64,000 nt of DNA from Symsagittifera roscoffensis (lineage: Eukaryota > Xenacoelomorpha > Acoela > Convolutidae), in NCBI RefSeq assembly GCF_963678635.1, contig NC_087065.1, positions 39,035,599 through 39,099,598 of the forward strand. The letters run 5' to 3'. The notes under the pieces are model-generated. The model had not been told where the DNA came from. It was given only the letters and a program-made list of their open reading frames with translations, and ran no database searches. Both the position numbers and the translations under genes were made by a program. This document shows positions 1 through 14,100 of this stretch, in pieces. How positions within the stretch are numbered: position 1 is the stretch's first letter; each line of letters starts with the position of its first letter.

Positions 1-3000
1 TGAAACCGTTTTCCTCGAAGCCGTTGAACACAGAGTAACATGAAAAAAAAAAAACGTTCAGCTATCATTGATATATTGATTTGCCGGGCATGAAAATTCT
101 GCGCAACATTTTTATTTAAACTCTAGCATGCACTGGGGCATGCGACCTTTCGGTTGTTTCCAGTTCAAATTTCTCCTCTTTAATTGAAGTTAAAATTTAT
201 GGGTTGTTTTTGATTGTTAAAAGTTGACCCATGTAAAAAACGAAAGGTTCGTCCGCACAAAACAATCCATGTAAGTATTCTTTTCTACCATTCTGCCTTT
301 TACGCTTATTTTTTTCAAATTTTAGTAGCTAATGAGGTCTAACCGGAATGTTAATAGTTTAAGCTTAAATAAACTACGCTATGCCTTGGTTACAAGAGTT
401 CAACTTGCGCACTTAGCCGCAAATTGTAGCGCACTCGTCAATTTTAAACCGGCAACCAGAGACTGCTAACACATGTGTCACGATGCCACATAGCAACTAT
501 TATAAATAATTCATGTTCCGCCTTTCAAAAAACGGACGGAATATTTGTGCTTATAGGGTTTTTCCATTCGAAAAATTTCGACTTCGACTTTTTGACTAGC
601 CTTTTTTGACAGGAAATTTTTTAATTGTGTGAAAACTAATGATGTTAATGAAGTTATTTTACCTGATGACAATGATGACATCATTTTTTGTAAAAAAAAT
701 TTAGGTTTGAAAGTTGCCACTTTGGCCAATTCGGATAAAACGCCCGATTTATTTTGAGTTGATAATGACAAAACTTAATCCGCCACAGAGACTGTTTCAA
801 ACTAAAACAAAAATTTTCATAAGCCAAGGCAAAGCCCTGAAAGCTTCGACTGCCCCTTAATTGATATCGAATAGTTGTTGCTAAAGATAATGTGGATCTA
901 CTTAACAATTACCCCCTCCAAGAACGGGGACAATTGTTAAGTAGATTAAGTTAGCCAAATTTTCGACACATCAGAATGCAGCAAATTTCAATTTTAATTA
1001 CAACGCTCGTGCTAATTTACTGGTTTTATTTATTCTGCTTGAGTAGATACCATAAGGGAAGAATTGTTAAGTAGTTCCGATAATGTTTGAAAAACTATGA
1101 ACTTTGGACAAGTGTGAAAAATTTATTTGTAAAAAATTAATCCGACCGATATGCTTGCTTCAATTCAATTTGGAAAGACTTTTTATAGCGGTTTATTTGA
1201 CCATGCATAAATATATTGCGTTACGTTTTCAGCGTAATTAATAAAACTTTCATAACGCGAACAAATCAACCCGGAGCGCTTAAATCAACCCGGAGCATGA
1301 CCAAGTTGACAATTTTCAAATCCCCAGAACTAGTCTGATCATTCAGGGCTTTGCCTTTATACGTCTTGGCGTATTTTATAGCTAAACACATCAATGCAAA
1401 GTATCATTTAAAAATTTTGGTTTTGGTGTTCTGGCTTTCGAAGAAAGTGAGGAATATATATGCCCGTGGTGGCTTTTTTTATTCAGACCGATGTTAGAAA
1501 GTTTGACTGCGCATTGACATCGCTCCGGAAGTTTTGGGATGCTAAAGCAACGTTCTCGTTCAGTTTCATTTGATAAAGTATTTCAAAGAGAAAAGGATTC
1601 AGTACAGTTGTTTTTGACGCCGTGCTTACTCTTTTTTGATGTATGCTTTTGCTTTTGGAATAAGAATCGTATTCGAATTTTTTTTAGGAGACTTTACATT
1701 ATTAGTCCTCGTTAGCGCTCTAGTAACGTTATATAGCGTAGAAATACATCCCACCTAGGCAATGTAAACACTGTGAAAATATGATATTATATGTAAGCAA
1801 TGTATAAAATTTAACAGCAAATCTCTTTTGAAGCAAAAAATGCGGCGTTTTTTTCGTTTTCTCAGAATTTTTTTTATTTCGGAAGAAAAACTGTGTGCTA
1901 CATGCATTGCAGCCAGCTAATTTTTCTTAATTACGGCCTGTTTTCCTAGTCTCAATGAAATCAGAGGCGGATGTCACGGATTTAAAATTTTGACTACTTA
2001 AAGGGTAAAAAGTCTTTTTTTCTTAATACGTTTTTATTCAATTTTGATGGACGAACTCTAAAACTTTTCTAAAAGCACCATTTTGAGGGGGCATTAAATT
2101 TTGGTCATAATTTTTTAAAAAACTGCATAAAAAGTACCTGATTTTTTTAAGTTAAGTTGTGATTCGCAAGAGCTCGGAGAATCAATTTGGACGATCCAAA
2201 AATTAGTGTTTGAAATTGAGGTTTTTTGATTCTGCTGGAAGTCTGTTTGTTAATTTTTTACGGTTCCTATTAGCATGCGTTATCAAAATAGAATACAGAC
2301 CTTTCAAGTCTGCATCGGTTAACAACTTGTTTAACAAATCGGTTGACAACCTGATTAACAAAACCACTGAATGAATCATTTGCTCAGTTTGTTTTAATTG
2401 TATCAAAAATGAGGTACGAATGTGGCCTGTTTAGTAAGGAGGTAGCGTCCGTGCGTGATAAGACAAAAATTGTGCGCATGTTTAGCAATGAGTTGGTTTT
2501 TTTCTGGCAGAAACTTAATTTCCGGATTAATGTGTATCTGCTGAGTTTTTTCGGCTTACCTTCCATCCAAATCATGAAAGTTTTTTCTGATTGAAGCAAT
2601 GCTGGAAAGCGAAGCATTTTAGTTTGTTGCTATCTCTGATTAGTCTATTTGGCCTATATGAATCCGAACATAATGCAATATACTTAATCACTTTTGATTG
2701 CGTCGTTTACTCATCTTGAAAACTATCGCTGGCTTAGTGGCAATCAATTAATTTTTTGAATGCTAATTTAACACTGTCGATTGTTTTTTTTTCGGAATAT
2801 TTTTCTCAATTTAAACATCATTAGGGACAAACGCACAAATACGTTGTAACATAAACTATTTCGGCATATTAGTTTTGTCGCTTATTGCGCAACGAGCGAA
2901 AATAAAAAGTTGTTCCGGATTCCACAAGTGTAAGCGGATTTTGTAAACTAGTAGTAGTTTTCGAAAAAAATAAGCAGATTTTGCAAAATTGTAATGTATA

Positions 3001-3827
3001 TTGTAATAATTTATTTAGACCCAGGAAACTTTCAGTAGATTCTGCCAACATTTAAGCGGATTACGCAAAACTGTTTTGTATAATGGGGTAGGACATATTC
3101 GTTTATAAATTCTGTAAAATGTTCTGGATGCCGCATACTTTGATCCGGGTTCCACTTTTGGAACAATTTTGAGCGATACAGTGTTTTAACTTTTTGTTTT
3201 TGGAATCAAAAACAGCAAAAATATCAAAGAAAAATAGCCTTGTTGGAAAGCCCGCGACATATCTGTTTTCAGCTTGTTGCGGAGTCAGCTGAGGACTCAC
3301 AAATTATTGTTCCGACTTTCGAAGAAAATGGAATATTTATGCTCGGTGTGGTTTTTTTTATTCAGTCAACTTTCACCGATCGAAATAATAATTACAACAA
3401 AAATTTTTTGTACCCCATTATAAAATTAGTCATAATAATAAGATTGAATTAAACCAGCAAGGCGGAGATAAGTTGCTCTTAGTCATTGATAACAAAGTTA
3501 GTAAAATAAACTTCAAAACCATGACTCTGGATAAATCGAGTATTTAATTGTTAGTAGTTTGTCAACCAATAACACGTTCAAATTCTTTCTAAAGGTTACA
3601 GGTTCTTAAAAGTGATCATAGCCAGGCAATTTCTTCAATCTCGCGAGAGTGTTGGACATTTCTGCGTCAAATTTAAAAAATATATTCACAAAAATTGCTC
3701 CGTGTTATCATTGGCATTCTCAAAAACGTCTGGTTTCCTGTTCGATCTGAATCAGGGCCCTTGTCGATTGTCTAAAAATTAAATAAATTTATCGGCAACT
3801 CGTTATTAAGAATTTTATTCGGCAAAG
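1..3827. other. AT-rich non-coding sequence upstream of the zinc-finger gene
   Basis: No reading frame here looks like coding sequence: all are short, AT-rich and without recognisable domains. The stretch holds dispersed-repeat fragments. A segment near 1430-1490 and another near 3315-3370 share the pattern of a cgaagaaa run, a ggaatat run and a gtggt-T7-attcag block, and a reverse copy lies near 60480-60575. The missing first exon(s) of the gene that begins to be visible at 5014 could lie here or left of the window, but I could not identify one ending in phase 2. Confidence 0.5.
896..946. repeat. perfect 15-bp inverted repeat with nested C4/G4 stem
   Basis: ATCTACTTAACAATT (896-910) is matched exactly by its reverse complement at 932-946. 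Between them lies a second short stem, CCCC against GGGG, around a loop of about nine bases. The arm sequence AATTGTTAAGTAG recurs near 1064, so the hairpin may be made of element termini. No gene is attached to it. Confidence 0.75.
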
Positions 3828-4412
3828 TTAAACCATTTTAAATAACGCTAGTGAAATTGGCAACAGTTTGCTTTTATACAAGTAAAAAACATAATCTTCG
3901 TCAATCAATTCATTTTTTTTGTAACACCATTTTAAGCATCGACGTTGATATTTTTCTTTTCGCTTACATTGGTTTTTAGTCGGAAACCAAACTGGAGATG
4001 CATAAACAATTATTGATAGTATGGAACTTTTAAAAAGCGAAACCCGAACAGAGCTACTCAGTGAGTTTGGTCAAGATCTTCTGATGTAATTAAATTGCAT
4101 GTTTGCTTTCTTAAGCCTTTCGGTGATGTGGTATATCCATGACGTTTTCAAATTGCACCAAAACCCACGGTTTTCCAACGTGTCTTTTAAAACTATTTGT
4201 TCTCAATCAATAGATAAAAAATCGCTGAACTTTGATTTTTGAAATCTAATTTGTTCAAGTTTGTCAAAAATGAAATAAGTTTTTTTTTCTGCTGCCCAGG
4301 TGATTACTTCGTCTAAATCAGTTTGAATCGAAGAAAGGTCAAAACAATTTCCAATATTTTTTGTTTCGTCAGCATATAAAAAGGAAGGGTTGTCAATTTT
4401 TTTTGGAATATC

Positions 4413-4470
<58 letters not shown>

Positions 4471-4511
4471 AAGATATTGACTTCTTGAGTTAATGTAAAA
4501 AGATATTTCAC
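3828..4511 (-). pseudogene. non-LTR retrotransposon reverse transcriptase fragment (broken)
   Basis: Read on the minus strand, this stretch carries the C-terminal half of a reverse transcriptase of the Jockey/CR1 kind. In order: YINDIPKKID followed by FLYADETK (the catalytic YADD box, here YADE) at about 4360-4425; a WIYHITERLKKAN segment at about 4090-4140 that matches the usual LKW..HI..RL.KAN region; and a VYASPVWFPTK segment near 3990-4000 that matches the EYASPVWSP motif of the thumb region. Stop codons and at least one frame change separate these blocks, so the copy is dead. A (TA)n microsatellite has expanded exactly where the YIND codons lie. The assignment to non-LTR RT is firm; the clade is an inference. 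Confidence 0.8.
4415..4468. repeat. (TA)n microsatellite
   Basis: About 54 bp of uninterrupted TA lies inside the dead reverse transcriptase, immediately upstream (minus strand) of its IND codons. It translates as a run of Ile-Tyr in that frame. Confidence 0.95.
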
Positions 4512-5013
4512 CTCCGATTATTTTTTTGTAAAGTTCTGGGGATTGGAAAATTGCCAAATTTGCCATGTTCTGGACTAAATTATGCGCGCTTTGAAGAGCT
4601 TATTCATAATGCTGAGAGCGTAACGCGAATTACTTATGCGTGGTGAGTTATCCCGCTTAACAAAATTGTTCCAAATTGAATTGGGGCTAGCTAATTGAGG
4701 TCGTATTAATTTCGTACGACTCAAAATTTTACTTTTTGATATTGTCCAAAATGTATAGGTTTTCAAAGTTTTTTTCTCCCAAAAACTATTCGATATGAAT
4801 TAAGGAACAGCCGGAACATTCAGAGCTTTGCCCTGATAAACGAGCAGTCTTGTTCTGTCTAGCGTCGTTTTATAATGTAGGTTGTTTTCCGACTTAGTGG
4901 CCTTCGCCTCCTTTTTTTTAAGTTTGAGTTGCATTGCAATAGACGCGAAGCCTGCTTTGCCTCTGTGCTACAAATCTTTTATTTTTAAACTATAATTCAA
5001 AATTGATTTTCAG

Positions 5014-5180
5014 TTGGCACGAGGAGAAATATCGATATCTTGGCAGTGGCTACAAGGTCCCCAAAAGTGCCCTCTCCCGCAAGCGGCTTTCCCAGTTAGA
5101 TCAAGTGATCTTGTCGGGCGAGGATGGGGATCAGAGAAAGGGGGTCAAAAGTGCATTTCACCACAGGAGGAACACTATGG
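5014..5180 (+). CDS. Gene 1 exon: first visible coding exon
   Basis: Acceptor tttcag ends at 5013 and donor gtgggt starts at 5181. In the phase 2 to phase 1 frame it encodes a basic segment beginning WHEEKYRYLGSGYK and ending HHRRNTM. The next exon has the matching phase. A further 5' exon ending in phase 2 is required and was not found. Confidence 0.65.
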
Positions 5181-8100
5181 GTGGGTAGCTCTCTACTTTT
5201 TGATGACACATGTCACATGCATCAAAGAATAAGGTGTCTGAAGCAGATTGGTAGAAACTTCTCAGAAATTGAAAGCGATAGTCAAAACTCTATTGGTGAT
5301 TATTTTAGTCTTAAGTCCACTGCCTCTCATGTTAGTTCTATTTAAAATTGATGGTCGCTTTTCGTTCTAAAGACACAAAGACGAAATGATATTAATTGGT
5401 TTTAGTTCTGATCCTCTGCGGAAACGCTCAGCTGAATTGCATAACATTATTTAGAATGTACTTAAATTCAATATATTTTTGGTCTCATTCAAACCGTCTT
5501 AGAAAAAGTTTGAAGCTCTTCAACAGTTTGAGAGGATAATTTTTCTTAATAATTGAAAAAACTTCAAGGCTTGACGTTGAATTTGAATATCATTTCAAAT
5601 ATGATTTTGTAACATTTTTCAAATGCGTATACTCAGATTTTGAATTCTCCGGGCTCACGTGATGTCAGCTTACTCTTTGGGCAAAATCAGTTTTGAAGGT
5701 AGTTGCTTTAAAAAACCATCGAATTGTTTTTGGATTCGCCTAAAGTTGCAGAAGCGCAGCTCACAGTTATCAAACCCCTTATTTCAAATACTATTCGTTT
5801 CAGCCGTCCACAGGACCACGCCTAACATCTTCGATCCTAGAAAAGATTTGACCTCATCGTTCTACCATGACGTGTCTTCGCAGGCTAGTGGCGATCAATT
5901 CAAAATAGTCATATGAAATAATTGAATATGAAATAATTCCATTTTAATGTCTAACTGTTTTTTAAGGGGAAGCATGCGCAAAAAAAATCAAGTATTTTTT
6001 CGAAAATTATTGAAAATTAATTTTAAAAAAATGATGTATTTGTGATAAAATGGTCAGCATAAAAAAGATCGACTGGTTTTTTATTATCAAAATCCGCTGT
6101 ACAAAAAATTTGAATTTTTCAATTTGAACCAAGAATTGTTTTAGGCTCTGTCCGAGGAGAGAGCAGGAGGTTTGAGCTCTTCTGTCGAAAGAGGGAGACA
6201 GCAGAAGAAGCATGTGGTGAAGATACCTGCTACTCTGTCACATAGGGAGAGGCCACTCACGAGGCACAGCCCAATAGTCGAAGTTGACTCAGGTGGGCAA
6301 GGAGTCAATCGTTGTGCTGACGTGACGGCACATGCTACTTTTGAAGTTTTGCCGTTTTTAATATGCCTCCTTGTAGCTAATTTCGATTTTTTCCTACCTC
6401 TTCCTTTAAAAATTAGTTTACCGGTGGCAGAATGTAATGAAGTTTTGCATGGTGACAGATGAACGCTTCGGAACACATTTGTTTTCATACTACACTTGAT
6501 AATTTCAAGCATTTAGGCATAACTGTGTAACGCTTGAATGAAAATGGAAATGTTGAGTGCTAGTCTTTGATTGATTTAGGGGCATGAACGGGTCTGTATA
6601 CCCTCTACCTCAGGATTTTCTCACCCTCGCTAGCCTTTTTTGACGCCAACTTTTTGGTGCCCGATTCTGCAATATAGCCTGGGGCAGATTTAGGTGTAGG
6701 GTAGGGGAAATTTTTTGAAGTTTTTACGACATTCTTTTTTGCGCAAACAATTCTAAATGTTTTTACGAAGGCACCTCGGGCAATTCTTTCGTCAAAACTT
6801 TTCAAAACTGTTGAGCAGAAACGATATTTTTGGTCTGTTTTTTTTGTAAAGTTCGCTTGTGGCGCTGAAATTGTTGGCCAAAAAGGGTGCTTACAGTAAT
6901 TTGAGAGACCCCAGAAAATCAATTTCGGTCGACATGTAAAAGATGGAGAAAATATTTGAACAATTTTTGAAAATGCACCCCTCCCCCTCGAGACAATCCT
7001 AATTCCGTCCTTGATTTTAGAATTTGTAAAGAGCTTGTGAAATATTTCGAAAGTTGTCTTCAAAAAAGGCGCAACCAAGAATGAATGATCGTTCAGAAGC
7101 TTGATTGTATTTTCGTAGATCTGCATTTTGTATTCTCTTAGTTACTTATTTAGTTTCTTTAGTTCAACTGCATGTTTCTTGATTTCTTTTCCCACAGGGT
7201 TCCACAGTCCAAGAACCCCACGTCGCCACACCACTTTTGGGACCACTCCCACAATCGTATCTGCTCGGAACACATCGAGCGTGAACAAATACAACAGTGG
7301 CGAGTTCGGGTGGTCCATACGACTAAGAAGCAGCCGAAGTCTCAAGTCGCTGAGAACAAACACTTCTGAATGGTCAGATTACGAGGATGAGAATTGCAGT
7401 TGTGAAGGGGATAAAAATCACTATGATGGGCAGCATTTACGCCCTCGTGCCCAGTCTGTTTTTTACTGGGACTCATCGATGGGCTTGCCCAGTCGCAGGC
7501 GACCTCTTACAGGCGCTAAAGGTTCATTCATTTCACCATTTTCGGCTTAAAAATTCTATACATATACCGTTGGGGTTTTAATTCTCAATATGAATCAGAA
7601 AAAAGGCAAATTCGGCTGAAACGTTTGGTTAACTATCAATTAACTTGGTTCTTCAATATTGTTTTTAATATATATTTTTTTGAAGTTTCAAGTTTTTTTA
7701 AATTCTTTTATTCCGCAAATTTCAATGTATTTGAAAGTAAATAAATGGTTAAATGGATAAATGGTTAAAAGCAACATTTGCATGACAGGTTTCAAATTTC
7801 AGCATTCTGCATGTTTAATTTCACATACTCGCATCTCTCTGATTGTAGAATTCTGTCCTTTCTCTTTTCATCTTGTGTAGCTCTTCGTGAGAAGTCTCCC
7901 GTAGCTGTGAATGAAGTAGCTGACACTCACTCGGTCACTGAACTAGATGAGCCCCCTCATTGTGACCCCCACGAGTACTTGCGGGAGGGGGGAGCTATTA
8001 GGAGACCTACTTGGTGCAGGTTGATTTCTGAAGCCGACAAAAAAGAGGAACCAAATGATGGTTTGTATGCAGTAGCACTTTAGTACTAGTTCAATGCTTC

Positions 8101-11100
8101 TATTTTGGACGAAGTGCTCTGACACGTTGCATCAATGCGCTATAACTTTGAGCGGGTAGCGCGTGCCCACAAAACACGTTTTTATGGCCTAAACTTCCAT
8201 GCAGAGCTTAAAAAGGCCATAGTTTCAAAAGAACTCTTAAAATTATCTGTGGCGCAGATTGCTGGTTGCTACACTAGATCATTGTTTGTTTTCGATCATT
8301 GAAAAATTACCGAGTATCCTCTTTGAAAAATTGAAAAATTACCGGGTCTCTTTGGATATAACTGAATCTGAATCAAATTCGGAAAACTGTTAGGGAAAAC
8401 TATTTTTGCAAATTCTTGTTTGCGGCCGCAAAACAATATTTGTTGAGTTGATGCTGGCTGTCTTCTCTTTACTCTCCAGGATATCCTACTCGATGAGCAG
8501 TACTGCTCTTTAGGATCTCCCTCCAGGCATAATATATTGCTTTTGGCGTTGTATATGTAGCTGGTAAAATATTCAAATTCAAATATTCATATCGGCAGTT
8601 AATCTGAGTAAAGTTATTATCTAATGGTATATATGTTATTGCGCGTTCCAAGGTCGTGCCTATATGCCTCGATTCGCGACCAATATTCGACACTTCCAAA
8701 CTGCTATGACCAAAGTTTAGTATTTTCAGACTTTTCAGACCAACCGCGGAAACGTTTTTGTGCAAACGGCACCAACGAGGGAAAAAAACACGGAAAAAAG
8801 ACAAAAAAATTCCGAAATGGGACAATGATAGCCGTTTGATGTGCAAGTATCACAGACGGTTCCGACCATAATCATAACAAAATAGAAAAAAAAACTTTTT
8901 GATTTTCTTGAAATCAGTGACGGTTTTAGTGGACGGTGCGATTCGAGAATTTTGCGATCGCGTAGAGAATAATTTATTTAGGCATCATCAAAAATTTAGT
9001 TTCAAAAACGAATATCAAACAAAACATGAAGAAAAAATAATGTTTTTTTTTTTAATTTTTCATTTTTTTGTACAATAGCTCTTTAACTTTTCTTTAACAT
9101 CCAAACTAGTTTTCTTGATATTGATATCAAGTTTTGCGAGCCTAAAAAATTTTTTTAAAATTAATTTGCATATAATGAGCGTTTCTCGATAACATTTTTT
9201 GCTCGGAATTGAGCTAAAAACAAAATTTAAACATGTTTTTCACAACACTGGGAGAATTTTTTGGAATTTTTTGATGTCGTTGAATCACGACTGAAATGGT
9301 TTTAACTTGATATACCACTCAATTCTCTCCGATGAGTATTTGTGGTAGCTAATTTTGAGTGAAGAAGAAGAAGAAAAAAGAAAAAATCACACCCGAATAC
9401 AAAGTTGTTCCCATTTTTCAAGCGTCGGATCAATAAAGTTATCGACAAAAAGACGGCCGTTGGTTTTGTGAAAAAAAAAAACAGAATTCTTAAGCAAAGA
9501 CTAAAAAGTCCTTTTTCTTAGTATTAACTTCGATAAAAAAGGACCAGAATAACAATAAATCAGTTTTTTTACAGAGTTAACAGACTTAACAGAGTAACAA
9601 ATACAAATCCAAAACTAGCTCGAAGGAAACAAAACTGTCAGAGGTTGGCGCAAAAAAAGAAAAACTCTGTGCGACAGTCGAGATTGCGAGAAACATCTAT
9701 GACAAGGACTGTCAGTTTTTGCCACCTATGCATCTATTTCTTGTTTTAAAAAAATGAATTATTGAATTATTTCTATGACCTATCCAATTTCTATTTGCTC
9801 ACAATTTGATTATTTTAAGTAATGAGTTAAAGCACGCTTCCGTATAGCAAGTAGCAATAATAATTAGGCAGAAAAACTTAGGCCGAATAAAAAAACTTTG
9901 GTAGAATACGGCGTGAGATTTTTGTCTGGCAAATTTAACAACATATTGGTTAGGCAGTATGCAACTAACTGTCTCGGTTCAAACAACATAAAATCAATCA
10001 GCAAAAACAATAAGATAAAAGACCGCAGTCGCGCCAACGTGTTAAAAGGTTGCCTACAGAAAGTGGGTATCCTTACAAAATATAGAGCTAATTTTTGCCG
10101 TTGAAGCGGCCAAGAGCACCCACCGGTGGCCTGAAACTGCCAGTTGGCTTAGTAGTTTTCGACCGCTTTCGCGTGCAACCTTCAACTTCCATTTTTCAAG
10201 CAATTAAACTCATTTAAAGCGATTTGCATGTGGACCGATATGAAGTTGTAAGCTTGTTGCTAAGTGACCGCCCCTTACTAAAAAGAAAAAAATTCTTATT
10301 GTAAAGTAGAATAGTTTAAGAGGAATCAAGAGTCTCAAAATGAACTCAGTAGTGATAACCAAAAGCACTGAAAACATTTTCGCGCTCTTTTTCCTTTCCC
10401 CCTACCTGCGAGCTTTACAAATGAATTTTTGTTCACAGTCGCCTAATATTGCAGTTTTTTGTTCAATATTTTATTAGGTTATATCTTTTTCTTGTTGTAT
10501 CCAACAGATGTCAATCGTTTTTCACTGCATTTTGCAGACAAGTTGCGAGACAAACTGCGAGACAAAAGTCTTTGGCTGGTAACAGGTTTGATATTTTTTG
10601 TCGTTTTGTTTTTGTGTCGACAGAGTGATTTCCGAGCACATGAAAAAATACTGAAAAGACTCTATGGTGCCTATAATGGCTAAAATTTCCGTGCCTCTGC
10701 TTAATTTTTGAAAATATGACAAGTGGTAATTATTTTATGAGAAAGGTGTTTTTTTTTGGCGCGCACTTTTATTTCGAAATTTTTGAGCAGAAATTTAGAT
10801 ATAAAGTCTCGGCCAAAACGGATGTCAGGAAAAGGAATCAAAGGGGGTTCCTTTGGGTGCTGAAGAGGTCGAAAGTGTGTGTCGGGAGGGGTAATTTTTT
10901 GGCGTACGCTGCGCCTTCCTCTTTAATCTACGCCTGGTTGAAAACATTATATTGTGAACTTTTTTCATTGACTTTGAAACCATTGCGATAAGCAAGGGTA
11001 CTGCACTCGGGTACTAAGATTTCCCCTTAAATAACTCTGTTCTTGGGACTCATTTCCTTGAAGGACTCATGACCTTTGCATCTGGACTCGTTTCCTCATA

Positions 11101-14100
11101 GCAACCAATTTACCGGTACAGAAGTATTTTGTGCTTGTTGGGATTTTATATACCTGTTCAGTTCAATTTTTTATGTCGTTTGTAATTTAACCAACTTGAT
11201 TTGCAAAGGTTTCGTGGTTTGTTCTTCTCCTTCATTTTGGCTTGATAGGTTTTGGTCTATGTTATATCGGTATAGATTAAGACCATTTATCCATGGGGGA
11301 AAGGACCAACACAAGAGCTGTACAGCTCATCACGGCGTCCAGCTGTTGTGCCCCTGTTTAAGAACTACATGCAATTTTTTTGGTTATTTTTTGGGTTGGG
11401 TTATGTTGCTTCACCCTCAAGCAACTAGCACGGATCATGGTGGGCCTCGAACATCCGACCTTTCGATTGAGAGGCGGAGACGTAAACAATTGACCACCGC
11501 TCCCCAATAGTAGCTTCATTTGTTTCATTTAAGGGGCGAACAAAGTTTTTTTGTGTGTGCGTTGAGAGTGAGGGAGACTTAATAAACTTTAAATATCTTG
11601 CTGATTTTTTTCAGCGTAAAGGGTTTCCTCTAAGGTTTTTTTGGCTTTGCTAACGCTCGGTAAATTTTCTTTTGATGCGAACTTTCCATTCTGTTGTCTT
11701 TGCTTGTTTTCGTTTCAAAACTAGCCCAATTCATTTTGATAGATCTAGTTTTGACGACTTTTTTTTCTTTTTTTTTATTTAGCGGCTTTCTTATTTTGTA
11801 TCGCAAAAGCTCATCTTTGCCTGTGTAACAAATTTATTGTTTTTTTAAATTTTGTCTGGTTTCAGATTGGGCTCCCCATACTTCAGGACTGGACACTTCT
11901 GGCAAGCGAGTGCAAGACACTGTGGCCCGAGAGCGGAGTCAAATAGACAGGAAAAACAACAGAACTGAGAAGCTTTACACAGGCAAGTTATTAAGAGTCA
12001 ATGAATGGATAGGAGGCTCTTTTTATGCCGAGTGGCATTTTTTCCTTTTTTCTTACAGAAATAGGTCTCAAAGGCTGAATTGAATGTTCACGCTCAATAT
12101 CGATTTTTCTCGGTTTTTCAGTTGATTTCATTTTAAGTTTAGTTCAAATTCATTTCCTAAAAGGAGGGCAAATTATACTCTCCGAGAATGAAAGTACAAA
12201 TCATGGAGCAAAAAAAACCTGTGTGAACTTACATAACCTAATTTTAGATATGCATAAAAGTAATAATTTAGATATAGCAAAATATTATAACATTTAAAGC
12301 AATGCTTACACTCAGTTTCATTTTCAGCACCTGATGCGTTTGTTGCGAGGAAGTCTGACAAAGAAGCGACAATAGCCGGCGATCCCTTCAGTGCCAACAG
12401 GAGTTTCGACCTCCCCAAAGGAGATGGAATGAAAATCAGGAAGAGCTCAAAGGGACCCACTTCCTTCGTGGAAATCAAAACTGACAGAGATGAATTCACG
12501 AGTAGGCTATGTCTTATGGTCATTCTTATTGTGAGCGCTTACTTAATAAATGACTCATAATATAAAGCGGCTATAACCCTGTGTTCCATATTAACTAACC
12601 ATTTGCTAAAAAGGAGTTATAGGATAATTGAGTTACTAACGATTAACAGATGCGCTTTTTGAAAAGAGGGATCTTCAGAGAGGTCAAAAAATAACCTCTC
12701 CAGTTATTCGTGAAATCAGTTTGAAAATGTACAGAAACGGGTTCAACTATTTTAGTGCCACCGGCTGAAAAACTGAAAAAACCACCAGCAAAAAGCGCAA
12801 CTCAGTTCGATGCTCCCGAAGAGAGGGAGAAAATAGAGCTTCCGTCTCTTCAAACTCCTATTGAGCAGCCTCGCATCCATTCCCCTCCCTCGGTCGCCAC
12901 CGAAACACTGTACGAATGCGAATACTGTCCTGAAGTGTTTGCAGAGGTTCAGCATCTAGAAGAGCATGCGAAACTTCACACCAGTTAGTCTTAACTTCAT
13001 CATGTTCTTTTTCAGACTCTTGAAAATGAATCAAAATCAAGCTAAATATTTTAGGAATTGTTAGGATCTTTAATCACTTTTCAACAGATCTTTAATCATT
13101 TTTCAACAGATCTTTAATCTACGTGAAAGCTTTCCTTGAGACTTTTTAAGATTTTTAGGAAACTGATTTTCAAACTTTGGCTTTTTCAAGTTCAATTGGT
13201 TTTTCTGGCCAGATGAAAGCGTTGTGAAATGTCCAAACTTGTTTTTAGTTCCTCCTCTAGAGTGTCCAAAATGTCCCGAACGTTTCTGGGACGACCAGCA
13301 CTTAAAAGAGCATGTGACTGTTCATGGTAAGTTTGAGCTACATCAACTTCACAATTGCGTAAAAAATTTCAGAAACTCACGAACAGTTGTAAAATCAGGA
13401 ACAAATCGGATTAATACTGTTTAACCAAATTAACCACTCATTACAATACAACGCAAAAAGTGTGTTTTTTTGGTTGAATGGTTTTTTGGTAGAATTTCTA
13501 GTTTTTCATGATTCTACTACTAATGTGACCTTATTTGTAACGGTATCCTTTTTTGGCCACCCTAAAAAAAATTTTGTTTGCCCTAAAAGTGATACTTGTA
13601 AAACATAACTGAAATTTGTTGCTCTAATCTTCGTGAATAAATTGAAGTTTTTCTGAACAAAAGTTCTTTGTTGTTTTATAGTCCCTCCCGTTGAGTGTCC
13701 TGCGTGCCCAGAGCGTTTCTGGGACGAGGAGGAGTTAGACAAACACAAAGTTGTCCATGGTAACAGTACTCGTTCATAACTACCTTTCTAGTTTTGACAG
13801 AAGCTTACGATTCTGAAGAAATATCAGCAATATTTGATTATTTTACAAAATTTTGAAAGCCAAGTTCATTTCAGCCCCGAAATTGCCCTGTCCTAAATGT
13901 GATGAAATGTTCTTCACCAAGAAGGAAATGAAAAAACATGTCAAGATACACGGTTTGTTGCTGAACTATCATCAAAAAATTTTAGTGCTTTGCTTTTAAA
14001 TGTAAACAGTTTTTTCGGTGTTATGTTTTAGATCCTTCCGTAAAGTGTCCAAAGTGTACTGAACTTTTCTTCACGGAAGCAGAAATGTTGGAGCACATAA

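Larger units (their letters stand above)
8061..11865. other. 3.8-kb intron with repeat fragments
   Basis: No convincing additional exon was seen. It contains a foldback-family fragment (8827-9450), a SINE copy (11279-11505) and a degraded member of the G-tract family around 10740-10990. The flanking exons are both phase 1, so a missed symmetric exon cannot be excluded. Confidence 0.5.

Noticed and set aside
6141-6512. 123-codon minus-strand frame
   Set aside because: It overlaps the plus-strand exon 6145-6292, which has good splice sites and the needed phase; the minus frame shows no domain.
6605-7126. 173-codon minus-strand frame
   Set aside because: Much of it overlies a G-tract family repeat (blocks at 6830-7018 match 54240-54420). 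No domain and AT-rich codon use.
11076-11510. 144-codon plus-strand frame
   Set aside because: Its second half is the antisense of SINE copy 1; the frame ends at the SINE head.
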